Assembly: GCA_947498645.1 (NCBI GenBank)
Contig: CANMKS010000001.1
Location: forward strand, 1,402,032-1,466,031
Direction of reading: 5' to 3'
Source of the DNA: an uncultured Paracoccaceae bacterium
GTDB taxonomy: Bacteria > Pseudomonadota > Alphaproteobacteria > Rhodobacterales > Rhodobacteraceae
DNA: 64,000 nt
Below, in pieces: positions 9,184 to 17,055 of this stretch. A program made the position numbers and the translations under genes. The notes below the pieces were generated by a model. The model searched no databases. It had not been told where the DNA came from and saw only the letters and a program-made list of their open reading frames with translations. How positions within the stretch are numbered: position 1 is the stretch's first letter; the number at the start of each line of letters is the position of its first letter.

Positions 9184-9429
9184 GCCGCCGCTCGTGCAGA
9201 TGCTGTGCCTGGCATTGCTCTTCTTGTGCCTGCGCAATTCGATCTGTCCGTGGATCTGGATATGTCCGGCCAATTCGACCACCCCGGTTTTCAAGCGGCA
9301 ATCGCCAAGGTCGAAAAGGCTGCGGCGAACGCTGGTATCCCACTATGCTATCGCGTGATTTGTGGTTTTGACCTGCTTTGGCTCAAGGCAAAGACGGCTG
9401 AGGCACTAGGGTGGCCGGGCAAGAAATGA
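9184..9429 (+). pseudogene. Remnant of an HpcH/HpaI-family aldolase (C-terminal part)
   Basis: Between uvrC and pgsA an in-frame stretch reads AVPGIALLVPAQFDLSVDL, then GQFDHPGFQAAIAKVEKAA and AGIPL. This matches the C-terminal third of class II HpcH/HpaI aldolases (typical family pattern VPGIDxLFxGPxDLSxSLGxPGQFDHP). The true proteins are about 250 residues; the first 170, with the catalytic His/Arg and the metal-binding Glu, are missing. After AGIPL the frame jumps directly to YRVICGFDLLWLKAKTAEALGW, a normal C-terminal segment, so about 15-20 residues also seem lost internally. No start codon with a ribosome-binding site is apparent. I read this as a decayed gene, not a working small protein. 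Confidence 0.6.
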
Positions 9430-9485
9430 TCCGGTGGCCTGCATCGCGCTTTCCACTGCCGACACAAGCCGTTAAACCTTTGGTT

Positions 9486-10154
9486 ATGACGCTGAACCTT
9501 CCCAATATCCTCACCATACTGCGATTGGCCGCAGCACCCGGTGTTGTCGTGATGTTTCTGTATTTTGCGCGGCCCTGGGCGGATTGGTTCGCGCTGGTGC
9601 TTTTCATTGTGGCGGCCCTTACCGATTTCCTCGACGGCTATCTTGCACGGGCGTGGAAGCAGGAAAGCAAACTGGGCGCGATGCTTGATCCGATTGCGGA
9701 CAAGGCGATGGTTATTATCGCGCTGGTGGTGATCACAGGTTTTTCGGGAATGAACCCGTGGATTCTGCTGCCTGCCACATTGATCATTTTCCGCGAGGTT
9801 TTTGTCTCGGGCCTGCGCGAATTTCTTGGCGATACCGCCGGGACGCTCAAAGTCACCAACCTCGCGAAATGGAAGACAACCGCACAGATGGTTGCGATTT
9901 CGATGCTTTTCGCGACCGGTGCGTTTGAGCATTATTTTGGAATGCAATCGCTTGCCATGACTTCGGAAATGGTAGAGCAGGCGATCTCGGGGGAAGGCCC
10001 GGACGAGTTGGGTCTTTACTGGAAGTACCAAGGCATGGTGATCAGCTGGTGGGGCGGGATCGTCATGTTGTGGATTGCGGCGTTGCTTACTATCTTGACG
10101 GGCTGGGATTACTTTAGCAAATCGCGCCCTTACCTGACGGACAAACCGACATGA
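9486..10154 (+). CDS. pgsA: CDP-diacylglycerol-glycerol-3-phosphate 3-phosphatidyltransferase
   Basis: A 222-residue integral membrane enzyme that makes phosphatidylglycerol phosphate from CDP-diacylglycerol and glycerol 3-phosphate. The CDP-alcohol phosphotransferase signature D-x2-DG-x2-AR-x8-G-x3-D-x3-D is intact (DFLDGYLARAW ... GAMLDPIADK). The start at 9486 (MTLNLPNILTILR) is where homologues begin; an in-frame ATG at 9411 would add 25 residues from the pseudogene region. The stop overlaps the moaD start by 4 bp. Confidence 0.94.
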   Translation: MTLNLPNILTILRLAAAPGVVVMFLYFARPWADWFALVLFIVAALTDFLDGYLARAWKQESKLGAMLDPIADKAMVIIALVVITGFSGMNPWILLPATLIIFREVFVSGLREFLGDTAGTLKVTNLAKWKTTAQMVAISMLFATGAFEHYFGMQSLAMTSEMVEQAISGEGPDELGLYWKYQGMVISWWGGIVMLWIAALLTILTGWDYFSKSRPYLTDKPT

Positions 10155-10396
10155 ACGTGATTTATTTTGCATGGGTGCGGGAACGCATCGGCATTCCGCA
10201 GGAAACCGTGGAAACAAATGCGGCCACGGTGAACGATCTGATCGCCGAACTGCGCGCCAGAGAGGCACGGTATGATGCCGCTTTTGCCGATATCACCGCC
10301 CTGCGGGTGGCGTTGGATCAGGAGTTGTCGGACTTTGATTCATCCTTGGCAGGCGTGCGCGAGGTCGCATTCTTTCCACCGATGACAGGTGGCTGA
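10151..10396 (+). CDS. moaD: Molybdopterin synthase small subunit
   Basis: An 81-residue ubiquitin-like MoaD ending in the required Gly-Gly (FFPPMTGG), which is adenylated and then thiocarboxylated to carry sulfur. Together with MoaE it converts cyclic pyranopterin monophosphate to molybdopterin. It starts in an ATGA overlap with pgsA, and its stop overlaps the moaE start (TGATG), giving tight coupling and 1:1 synthesis. Confidence 0.94.
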   Translation: MNVIYFAWVRERIGIPQETVETNAATVNDLIAELRAREARYDAAFADITALRVALDQELSDFDSSLAGVREVAFFPPMTGG

Positions 10397-10836
10397 TGAC
10401 CGTCCGTGTACAGACAGACCCCTTTGATGCAGGCGCAGAGCTGAACGGCTTTGCCAAGGGGCGTGGTGATGTGGGCGCTGTGGTCAGCTTCACAGGGGTT
10501 GTGCGCGACACGCAAGGCAACTTGCGCGAAATGCTGATCGAGCATTATCCGGGCATGACCGAAAAAGCGATCAGTGCTATTGCGGATGAAGCTAGAAAGC
10601 GTTGGGATTTGGCCGATGTTCTGGTGATCCACCGCTATGGTCCGCTTGCTGTGGGGGCGCCTATCATGATGGTTGCGACAGCGGCGGCGCACCGGGCGGC
10701 GGCATTTGAAGCGGCGGATTTCCTGATGGACTACCTCAAATCCCGCGCGCCGTTCTGGAAGAAAGAAGTCACTGCTGAAGCCGAAACATGGGTCGCGGCC
10801 AAGAACGCCGACGAAGACGCGCTCAAGCGGTGGTAG
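10396..10836 (+). CDS. moaE: Molybdopterin synthase catalytic subunit
   Basis: A 146-residue MoaE. Diagnostic segments are VVSFTGVVRD, the EHYPGMTEKAI strand-helix, IHRYGPLAVGAPIM and the C-terminal KSRAPFWKKEVT carrying the active-site lysine. It binds the MoaD C-terminus and inserts both sulfurs into precursor Z. It is the last gene of the uvrC-pgsA-moaDE run and converges on tag with only 16 bp between stops. Confidence 0.95.
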   Translation: MTVRVQTDPFDAGAELNGFAKGRGDVGAVVSFTGVVRDTQGNLREMLIEHYPGMTEKAISAIADEARKRWDLADVLVIHRYGPLAVGAPIMMVATAAAHRAAAFEAADFLMDYLKSRAPFWKKEVTAEAETWVAAKNADEDALKRW

Positions 10837-10852
10837 GCTTGCCAACGCTTCC

Positions 10853-11449
10853 TCAGGCTGGCCAAACCTCTGCCGGATCACGCGCCGATGCAGCACAGGG
10901 CGCGTGGCGCGGGCAAGTCGTCAGGTGATTGTTGATCAGCCCTGTCGCCTCCATGAAGGCGTAGACAATTGTTGGCCCGCAGAACCGGAACCCAGCCTTT
11001 TTAAGGTCTTTTGAGATTTGCGTGGACAATGCCGATTGGGTCGGCATTTCAGCTCGGTCAGACAGGGTTGTGCGCAATGGCCTGCCATCCACATAATCCC
11101 ACAAGAACCGATCAAACCCGACAGTTGCTTCGATCTTTTGCCAGGCGCGGGCATTGCCGATGGTCGCTTCGATCTTGCCCCGGTGGCGGATGATGCCCGG
11201 ATTTCCCAGCAGACGCTGTACGTCGTCCTCTCCCCAAGTCGCAATCACATGCGGATCGAAACCGGCAAAGGCCTCGCGAAAATTGTCACGCTTCTTGAGG
11301 ATTGTTATCCAGGACAGCCCCGCCTGAAACCCATCCAGGATCAACTTTTCCCATAGAGCGCGGCTGCCATACTCGGCTACGCCCCACTCGGTGTCGTGAT
11401 AGTCAACATAGATCGGCTCGGTTCCGGCCCATCCACAACGCTCGCTCAT
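10853..11449 (-). CDS. tag: DNA-3-methyladenine glycosylase I
   Basis: A 198-residue TagA-family glycosylase that removes 3-methyladenine from alkylated DNA. The N-terminus (MSERCGWAG ... YHDTEWGV) supplies the structural zinc ligands Cys5 and the YHD histidine; the C-terminus (HLTTCPRHAPC) supplies the others. The core (FQAGLSWITILKKR, NPGIIRHRGKIEA) matches the family. Monocistronic, convergent with moaE. Confidence 0.95.
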   Translation of the reverse strand: MSERCGWAGTEPIYVDYHDTEWGVAEYGSRALWEKLILDGFQAGLSWITILKKRDNFREAFAGFDPHVIATWGEDDVQRLLGNPGIIRHRGKIEATIGNARAWQKIEATVGFDRFLWDYVDGRPLRTTLSDRAEMPTQSALSTQISKDLKKAGFRFCGPTIVYAFMEATGLINNHLTTCPRHAPCAASARDPAEVWPA

Positions 11450-11516
11450 TTGCTGTCCTTAACCGGTTGTTAGCCCAGAGCAGGCCATTCTGTGTGGGTC
11501 AGTATGGAGCGCCGCA

Positions 11517-12323
11517 ATGCAAAACACCACGCTCAGTCGTGTTGAAATCGATGATCAGGCGATTGTCGATCCATTGGTTTATGCCATGGCGTCGCGGGAT
11601 GGTGACGTGCTGAACATGGTGCGTGATGCGCTGACGACACGGCGGACCCAGCTTGCCTTTCTGCCAGTCGTCACAGCGGGCAGTCCGCAGACAACAGCCT
11701 TTCATGAAGGGCTGGTGCGACTGACGGACGAGGAGGGGCGCATCATTCCTGCGGGGCATTTCATGCCACTGGTCGAAGAAAACGGACTGGGGCGGCAGAT
11801 CGACTGCGTCACGCTGGAACTGGCGTTTCAATGCTTGCGGTCACATCCGGCGTTGCGGCTGTCTGTAAATGTTTCGGCCCGGTCCATCGGTGACGGGGAG
11901 TGGCGGCGCACGCTGGACCGGGGGTTACTTGATCGCGGGCAACCCGGTGACCGGCTGATTTTCGAGATTAGTGAAACCTCTGCGATGCTGCTGCATGAAA
12001 ACGTGATTCGCTTTATGGCCGAGATGCAGCCGAAGGGTGTGTGCTTTGCACTGGATGGGTTCGGGGCCGGGTTGACGGCGTTTCGGCATCTGAAGGATTT
12101 CTTTTTTGATATGGTCAAGATCGACAAAAGCTTTGTGCGCGGCATCGACCATGACCCAGACAATCAAGTGCTGGCAGAGGCGTTGATCACCGTGGCCCAT
12201 CAGTTTGAAATGTTCGCCGTCGCCGACGGGGTCGAGACAGCGGCTGAAGCCGCATTCTTGCGGAACCTTGGGGTGGATTGCCTGCAAGGTTACCACTTTG
12301 GTGTGCCCTCTCTTCAGCTATAG
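11517..12323 (+). CDS. EAL-domain protein with substituted active-site residues
   Basis: A 268-residue single-domain EAL protein without a sensory domain; a GGAG ribosome-binding site lies 8 nt upstream. Family motifs are recognisable but altered: EGL (64-66) for EAL, NVS (118-120), EISE (150-153), LDGFGAG (179-185) where active enzymes have DDFGTG, VKIDK (200-204), ADGVET (236-241) where active enzymes have EGVE, and QGYHFG near the end. The second Asp of DDFG is Gly181 and the EGVE Glu is Asp237, both metal or catalytic positions in cyclic-di-GMP phosphodiesterases. It may be a degenerate, binding-only regulator (inference). No GGDEF partner is adjacent; one lies 12 kb away. Confidence 0.85.
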   Translation: MQNTTLSRVEIDDQAIVDPLVYAMASRDGDVLNMVRDALTTRRTQLAFLPVVTAGSPQTTAFHEGLVRLTDEEGRIIPAGHFMPLVEENGLGRQIDCVTLELAFQCLRSHPALRLSVNVSARSIGDGEWRRTLDRGLLDRGQPGDRLIFEISETSAMLLHENVIRFMAEMQPKGVCFALDGFGAGLTAFRHLKDFFFDMVKIDKSFVRGIDHDPDNQVLAEALITVAHQFEMFAVADGVETAAEAAFLRNLGVDCLQGYHFGVPSLQL

Positions 12324-12478
12324 ATGCGCCCGCCGTTGCGTCTGACGCATAGAGGAATTGATTTGCCCTACGTCACCCAACCCCTTATGGACCGGGCCAA
12401 CGGCTTGGGGGCCGCCTTGCACCGTACAACTGGGAATGGCACCTTTAGGCCAAGGCATTAACCTGAAGGGAACTATCC

Positions 12479-13654
12479 ATGACGAACGTTGTTATCGCAT
12501 CCGCTGCCCGTACAGCCGTCGGCAGCTTTGGCGGATCATTTGCCAACACACCGGCCCACGATCTGGGTGCTGCTGTACTTGAAGCTGTCGTTGAGCGCGC
12601 CGGTGTCGACAAATCCGAAGTGAGCGAAACAATTCTCGGTCAGGTGCTGACTGCGGCGCAGGGCCAGAACCCGGCGCGTCAGGCACATATCAACGCAGGG
12701 CTGCCACAGGAATCTGCTGCATGGGGCATCAACCAGGTCTGTGGATCCGGCCTGCGTGCCGTTGCCCTTGGCGCACAGCATATTCAGCTGGGTGACGCAT
12801 CAATCGTCGCCGCCGGCGGTCAGGAAAACATGACGCTTTCCACGCATGCGGCACACCTGCGTGCTGGTCAGAAAATGGGCGATATGAAGTATATCGACAC
12901 CATGATCCGCGATGGCCTGTGGGATGCATTCAACAACTACCACATGGGGCAAACTGCGGAAAACGTTGCGGAAAAATTCCAGATCACCCGCGATATGCAA
13001 GACGAATTCGCGGTTGCATCGCAGAACAAGGCCGAAGCCGCCCAAAAAGCGGGGCGCTTTGATGATGAAATCGCTGCCTTTACTGTAAAGACCCGCAAGG
13101 GCGACATCGTCGTCGACAAAGACGAATATATCCGCCACGGCGCAACAATCGAGGCGATGCAAAAACTGCGGCCGGCCTTCACAAAGGACGGCTCTGTCAC
13201 GGCTGCCAACGCATCTGGCCTCAACGATGGTGCGGCCGCAACATTGCTGATGTCCGCAGATGAGGCTGAAAAGCGCGGGATTGAGCCTTTGGCCCGTATC
13301 GCGTCTTACGCCACAGCAGGGCTTGACCCATCCATTATGGGTGTTGGCCCGATCTACGCCTCGCAAAAGGCACTGGACAAGGCGGGCTGGTCCATCGGTG
13401 ACCTTGACCTTGTCGAAGCCAACGAAGCCTTTGCTGCACAGGCCTGCGCTGTGAACAAGGAAATGGGTTGGGACCCGGAAATCGTCAACGTGAACGGTGG
13501 TGCCATCGCAATTGGTCACCCTATCGGCGCGTCCGGTTGCCGCGTCCTGAACACGCTGCTGTTCGAGATGAAGCGCCGCGATGCCAAAAAGGGCCTTGCC
13601 ACTTTGTGCATCGGTGGTGGCATGGGTGTTGCCCTTTGCGTTGAGCGTCCCTAA
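12479..13654 (+). CDS. phaA: Acetyl-CoA C-acetyltransferase (beta-ketothiolase)
   Basis: A 391-residue thiolase that condenses two acetyl-CoA to acetoacetyl-CoA. The nucleophilic cysteine is in [11 protein letters not shown] (about Cys88), the catalytic His in [11 protein letters not shown] and the second Cys in [10 protein letters not shown]. Length and motifs fit biosynthetic PhaA. It sits 80 bp upstream of phaB on the same strand, so the pair supplies (R)-3-hydroxybutyryl-CoA for polyhydroxybutyrate and for the ethylmalonyl-CoA pathway, whose later enzymes (ccrA, ecm) are at the far end of this window. Confidence 0.96.
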   Translation: MTNVVIASAARTAVGSFGGSFANTPAHDLGAAVLEAVVERAGVDKSEVSETILGQVLTAAQGQNPARQAHINAGLPQESAAWGINQVCGSGLRAVALGAQHIQLGDASIVAAGGQENMTLSTHAAHLRAGQKMGDMKYIDTMIRDGLWDAFNNYHMGQTAENVAEKFQITRDMQDEFAVASQNKAEAAQKAGRFDDEIAAFTVKTRKGDIVVDKDEYIRHGATIEAMQKLRPAFTKDGSVTAANASGLNDGAAATLLMSADEAEKRGIEPLARIASYATAGLDPSIMGVGPIYASQKALDKAGWSIGDLDLVEANEAFAAQACAVNKEMGWDPEIVNVNGGAIAIGHPIGASGCRVLNTLLFEMKRRDAKKGLATLCIGGGMGVALCVERP

Positions 13655-13734
13655 GTCATTCAGTAATATTGTTGCGCCCAATGCGGCACAACGATAACAA
13701 GATTACGTAAAGAAATTCCTTGGAGGAGAAACTC

Positions 13735-14460
13735 ATGTCCCGTGTTGCACTTGTAACAGGCGGTTCGCGCGGTATCGGCGCTGCCATTTCCACAGCTTTG
13801 AAAGATGCAGGCTATCGCGTTGCGGCCACCTATGCCGGTAACGATGAAAAGGCTGCGGCCTTTACCGCCGAAACCGGTATCAAGACGTACAAGTGGGACG
13901 TTGGCAATTATGAGGCCTGTCAAGCTGGCATCGCCCAGATCGAAGCTGACCTTGGCCCGGTTGAGATCCTTGTGAATAACGCTGGCATCACCCGCGATGC
14001 GCCGTTCCACAAGATGACGCCGCAGCAGTGGCACGAATGCATTGATACCAACCTCAACGGCGTTTTTAATATGACGCATAATGTCTGGGGTGGCATGCGC
14101 GAACGTAAGTTCGGACGTATCGTGACGATCTCGTCGATCAACGGTCAAAAGGGGCAATTCGCACAAGCCAACTATGCCGCGACCAAAGCCGGTGATATCG
14201 GCTTTACCAAGTCGCTGGCCCAGGAAGGGGCACGCGCGGGCATCACGGTAAACATCGTGGCCCCCGGTTACATCAACACCGAGATGATGAGTACAATCCC
14301 TGAAAAAGTGATGAACGAAGTCATCCTGCCGCAAATCCCTGTCGGCCGCCTTGGCGAAGCCTCCGAGATTGCACGGGCTGTCTGCTTCCTTGCCTCCGAT
14401 GATGCTGGCTTTGTGACGGGTTCAACCCTGTCTGCAAACGGCGGGCAGTACATGTCGTAG
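13735..14460 (+). CDS. phaB: Acetoacetyl-CoA reductase
   Basis: A 241-residue SDR with the NADPH-binding TGGSRGIGAAI, NNAGITRD, and the catalytic Ser in SSINGQKG followed by YAATKAG. The segments around IKTYKWDVGNYEACQAGI and IVAPGYINTEMM are typical of PhaB. The start at 13735 is set by a strong GGAGGAG 6 nt upstream; an ATG at 13720 would overlap that ribosome-binding site. It reduces acetoacetyl-CoA to (R)-3-hydroxybutyryl-CoA. A strong terminator follows 23 bp after the stop. Confidence 0.96.
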   Translation: MSRVALVTGGSRGIGAAISTALKDAGYRVAATYAGNDEKAAAFTAETGIKTYKWDVGNYEACQAGIAQIEADLGPVEILVNNAGITRDAPFHKMTPQQWHECIDTNLNGVFNMTHNVWGGMRERKFGRIVTISSINGQKGQFAQANYAATKAGDIGFTKSLAQEGARAGITVNIVAPGYINTEMMSTIPEKVMNEVILPQIPVGRLGEASEIARAVCFLASDDAGFVTGSTLSANGGQYMS

Positions 14461-14483
14461 GGCAAACTGAGCGAACAAAACAA

Positions 14484-14513
14484 GGGCCACGCTGATCAGG
14501 CGTGGCCCTTTTT
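14484..14513 (+). terminator. Strong rho-independent terminator after phaB, probably bidirectional
   Basis: A perfect 9-bp stem (GGGCCACGC 14484-14492 with GCGTGGCCC 14500-14508), a 7-nt loop and then five T. Reading leftward, the same hairpin is followed by TTGTTTTG, so it can also end the small gene at 14547-14657. Confidence 0.9.
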
Positions 14514-14546
14514 CGTTCGGCGACGGATGTCGTCGGAGCGAAATTC

Positions 14547-14657
14547 CTAGTGGCGGCCTGTGAACCAACGAACGACGTTGCGCAGTGCCTTGCCACGCTC
14601 TTGATGCGCACGTTCGATACCTTCACGGATGCGGGGGCTTGTCGTTGTCTCGTGCAT
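14547..14657 (-). CDS. 36-residue basic small protein (candidate)
   Basis: A leftward frame from ATG 14657 to TAG 14547 encodes 36 residues: MHETTTSPRIREGIERAHQE, then RGKALRNVVRWFTGRH. It is preceded by GAAGGA 6-8 nt upstream and followed by the bidirectional terminator at 14484-14513. The helical, Arg-rich sequence ending in a WF pair resembles the many short stress-related proteins of Rhodobacteraceae, but I cannot assign a family. It is divergent from the LysR gene, with 114 bp between. Confidence 0.5.
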   Translation of the reverse strand: MHETTTSPRIREGIERAHQERGKALRNVVRWFTGRH

Positions 14658-14771
14658 CGTGCGTTCCTTCAATGTGATTTGTTTGCCTTGATGTCCTTAA
14701 TATGTGCAATCCGCGCCTCTCCGACAAACGAGACTTTCTATTGCTTGAGTTAAGCTATATTAAACTGAACC

Positions 14772-15713
14772 ATGTCGGGCCGATTGCCACCCCTTACCGC
14801 ACTGCGTGCCTTTGAAGCCGCGGCGCGCCATATGTCATTTCAGCGTGCTGCTGAAGAACTGAACGTCACGCCTGCCGCATTATCCTATCAAATCAAGGCT
14901 TTAGAGGCAGATCTGGGACAACCTGTCTTTCGCCGCCTCAATCGCGCTGTGGAGTTGACGGAGGCCGGGCGCTGCCTTGCACCGGGTGCAACGGACGCCT
15001 TCACAACCTTATCTGCAGCGTGGCGTAGTACAAAAAGATTAACTGATGGTGGCGTGCTGACCGTTACCGCCGGGCCGGCCTTTACGTCAAAATGGCTGGC
15101 ACCGCGCATGTATGACTTTGCCCAAGCGCATAAGGAAATCGAGTTGCGGTTTCTGGCAACCCTGCGGATCATCGACTTTGACCGCGATGAAGTTGATGTC
15201 GCAATCCGCTTTGGCCTTGGGCATGACAAAGACGTCTACACCCGCCCGCTGATCGATGAATGGATGACACCCATGATGACGCCAGAAATGGCGCAAAGAT
15301 ACGACACGCCGGAAAAGCTCGCGCAGGCGACATTGATCCACGACGATTCGATTGGGTTCTTCAAGCTGCCCACCGGCTGGGAGGCCTGGTGCAAAGCCGC
15401 CGGGATCGAGATCGACACTTCTCACGGCACAAGGTTCTCTCAGGCCGACCATGCGATCGATGCGGCGATTGCGGGGGCAGGCGTGGTTTTGGGCCGCGTT
15501 TCACTGGCAACCCGCGCCCTGGAAGCACGACGGCTTGTCGCTCCATTTGATGTTGGTCTGATTTCGGAAGCGCAGTTCCGCTTCATCTGCCCGCAAGGCA
15601 ATGAAAAACGCCCGCATATTGCGGCGTTCGAGGCCTGGGTGCTTGAGGAAATTCAGACGTCCAAGAAATTCGCTGAAGGTCGCCAGCTGGTGCGGGCTTC
15701 AGAACTGCCCTGA
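14772..15713 (+). CDS. LysR family regulator, GcvA-like
   Basis: A 313-residue LysR-type regulator. The N-terminal winged helix begins RLPPLTALRAFEAAARHMSF and contains AAEELNVTPAALSYQIKALE, the form typical of the GcvA subgroup. The effector domain follows from about residue 90 (LTVTAGPAFTSKWLAPRM). Genes of this subgroup often act on a divergent neighbour; here that would be the 36-residue small protein. The target is otherwise unknown. Confidence 0.88.
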   Translation: MSGRLPPLTALRAFEAAARHMSFQRAAEELNVTPAALSYQIKALEADLGQPVFRRLNRAVELTEAGRCLAPGATDAFTTLSAAWRSTKRLTDGGVLTVTAGPAFTSKWLAPRMYDFAQAHKEIELRFLATLRIIDFDRDEVDVAIRFGLGHDKDVYTRPLIDEWMTPMMTPEMAQRYDTPEKLAQATLIHDDSIGFFKLPTGWEAWCKAAGIEIDTSHGTRFSQADHAIDAAIAGAGVVLGRVSLATRALEARRLVAPFDVGLISEAQFRFICPQGNEKRPHIAAFEAWVLEEIQTSKKFAEGRQLVRASELP

Positions 15714-15748
15714 CAGCGTTTTGCGCTGCCAGAGCGTTATTCACTTTG

Positions 15749-15916
15749 CTAGTGCGTGCTCAGGCGTGTGATTTCTTCCTTGAGCATCAGCTTTTGCTTC
15801 TTAAGTTTCGCAATTTCAATGTCGTCTGCCGCAGGGCTACGCTGCATCACTTCGACATGTTCCGAGAGGTTTTGGTGTTTCTTCTTCAGTTCCTGCAAAT
15901 GCGAACTCAAGCTCAT
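15749..15916 (-). CDS. YdcH family small protein (DUF465)
   Basis: A 55-residue, almost entirely helical, highly charged protein starting MSLSSHLQELKKKHQ and containing DDIEIAKLKKQKLMLKEEI, the DUF465/YdcH signature. An AGGAGGA ribosome-binding site lies 6 nt before the ATG at 15916, which fixes the start; a longer in-frame reading from 16006 is not credible. The function of the family is not established. The gene stands alone, convergent with the LysR gene. Confidence 0.88.
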   Translation of the reverse strand: MSLSSHLQELKKKHQNLSEHVEVMQRSPAADDIEIAKLKKQKLMLKEEITRLSTH

Positions 15917-16033
15917 GGTCGTCCTCCTATCGGTTTGGGTGTTTTGATTGCACCACATCTGCCCCGCTCTGTCACGCCGCAAGGCAGCAATTCGGTACGA
16001 GACCAATCGTCGCGTGCATAAGTTGCCAAATCG

Positions 16034-16789
16034 TTAAGACCAGATGGGTAATTCCGCGCCATTGCGCAAAACCGCGCGCACTGCCGGGGTATAGCTTTCC
16101 TGATCGCTGCTATGGGTCGCGCCTTTATGCATGATCAGCGTTGGTGCCATACGAAACGCTGCGCGCCCCTCCTGCCGGGCTTGTAGCAAGAACAGTTCTG
16201 GTGCTTTGCCCGCGCGCCCCGCAATGGGCCGCACGATGACCGCACCCAGGCGCCCTTCAAGTGCTGCCAACACCTCGGGCAGGCGTTCCATTCGCTGAAT
16301 CATGGTAAGGTAACCGCGAGGGCCGACCCGGCGCGCGCCAATCTGCACCCAATCCGTCAGCGGGGTATCACCGCCCAAGGCCAGATCACGCCCGTGATCT
16401 GTGGCGGCCGTTCCTGCACTGCGATCAAAATAGGGTGGGTTCATGATCACATGATCAAATCGTTGTTGTCGCAGGTCCGCTGGCAAGGCGCGCAGGTCGG
16501 CGGTCACGACTTTCAGGGGCAGGGTATTCTCAGTTGCGTTGCGCTGGGCGAGGGCAGCATAGTTCGCCTGCACCTCAACCCCGGTGATCCGCACACCTGC
16601 AACGCGCGCCGCAACGCAAAGCGAGGCCACGCCAACACCACAGCCCAGTTCCAATACTGTTTGCCCCGGTTTGGCAGCCACGGACGCCGCCAATATCACC
16701 GGATCAACACCCGCCCGATATCCACGCCGAGGTTGCCAGACATGAATCTTGCCCCCCAGAAAATCGTCCTGTGTCAGATCGTCAGTCAC
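16034..16789 (-). CDS. tRNA1(Val) A37 N6-methyltransferase-like protein (TrmN6 family)
   Basis: A 251-residue SAM-dependent methyltransferase. Visible are QPRRGYRAGVDPVILAA, the SAM motif VLELGCGVGVASL and the amino-methyltransferase catalytic NPPY in DHVIMNPPYFD. This combination fits YfiC/TrmN6, which methylates A37 of tRNA1(Val); other N6-adenine or glutamine methyltransferases share NPPY, so the substrate is inferred. The start is set at GTG 16789, overlapping the stop of the upstream DUF2007 gene by 8 bp, which is more likely than an ATG 21 nt earlier inside that gene. Confidence 0.82.
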   Translation of the reverse strand: MTDDLTQDDFLGGKIHVWQPRRGYRAGVDPVILAASVAAKPGQTVLELGCGVGVASLCVAARVAGVRITGVEVQANYAALAQRNATENTLPLKVVTADLRALPADLRQQRFDHVIMNPPYFDRSAGTAATDHGRDLALGGDTPLTDWVQIGARRVGPRGYLTMIQRMERLPEVLAALEGRLGAVIVRPIAGRAGKAPELFLLQARQEGRAAFRMAPTLIMHKGATHSSDQESYTPAVRAVLRNGAELPIWS

Positions 16790-17006
16790 GGCCCAGATCA
16801 ATCTCGCCATCGCGCATCACGGCCTCTGCCATGAACAAATCGCGGTCCAGCACCATCAAGCGGCGCGGCATTATGCCTATGCTGCCTTCAAGGACGCTCA
16901 TGTTTACGTCGAAGGCGAACCAGTCTATACCCTCGCTGTCCAACAGGGCGGTTGCAAAGGCAAGGACAGTAGGGTCATTGGTGCGCAAAAGCTCTTTCAT
17001 ATCCAA
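16782..17006 (-). CDS. DUF2007 small protein
   Basis: A 74-residue protein matching the DUF2007 pattern: MKELLRTNDPTVLAFATALL, then FAFDVNMSVLEGSIGIMPRR and a final VLDRDLFMAEAV. The fold is ferredoxin-like and the family is called putative signal-transducing, without proof. It is divergent from the polyprenyl synthase gene and co-transcribed with the methyltransferase, whose start it overlaps. Confidence 0.85.
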   Translation of the reverse strand: MDMKELLRTNDPTVLAFATALLDSEGIDWFAFDVNMSVLEGSIGIMPRRLMVLDRDLFMAEAVMRDGEIDLGRD

Positions 17007-17055
17007 GACCTAAGACGCCGCATAACGGATGTCTATTCACATGACGGAAACTTCA

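Noticed and set aside
12800..13681. A 293-codon antisense frame over phaA
   Set aside because: phaA is certain from its motifs; the antisense frame is a GC-bias shadow.
15710..15731. Hairpin after the GcvA-like gene
   Set aside because: The stem has a mismatch and there is no T-run; not enough to call a terminator.
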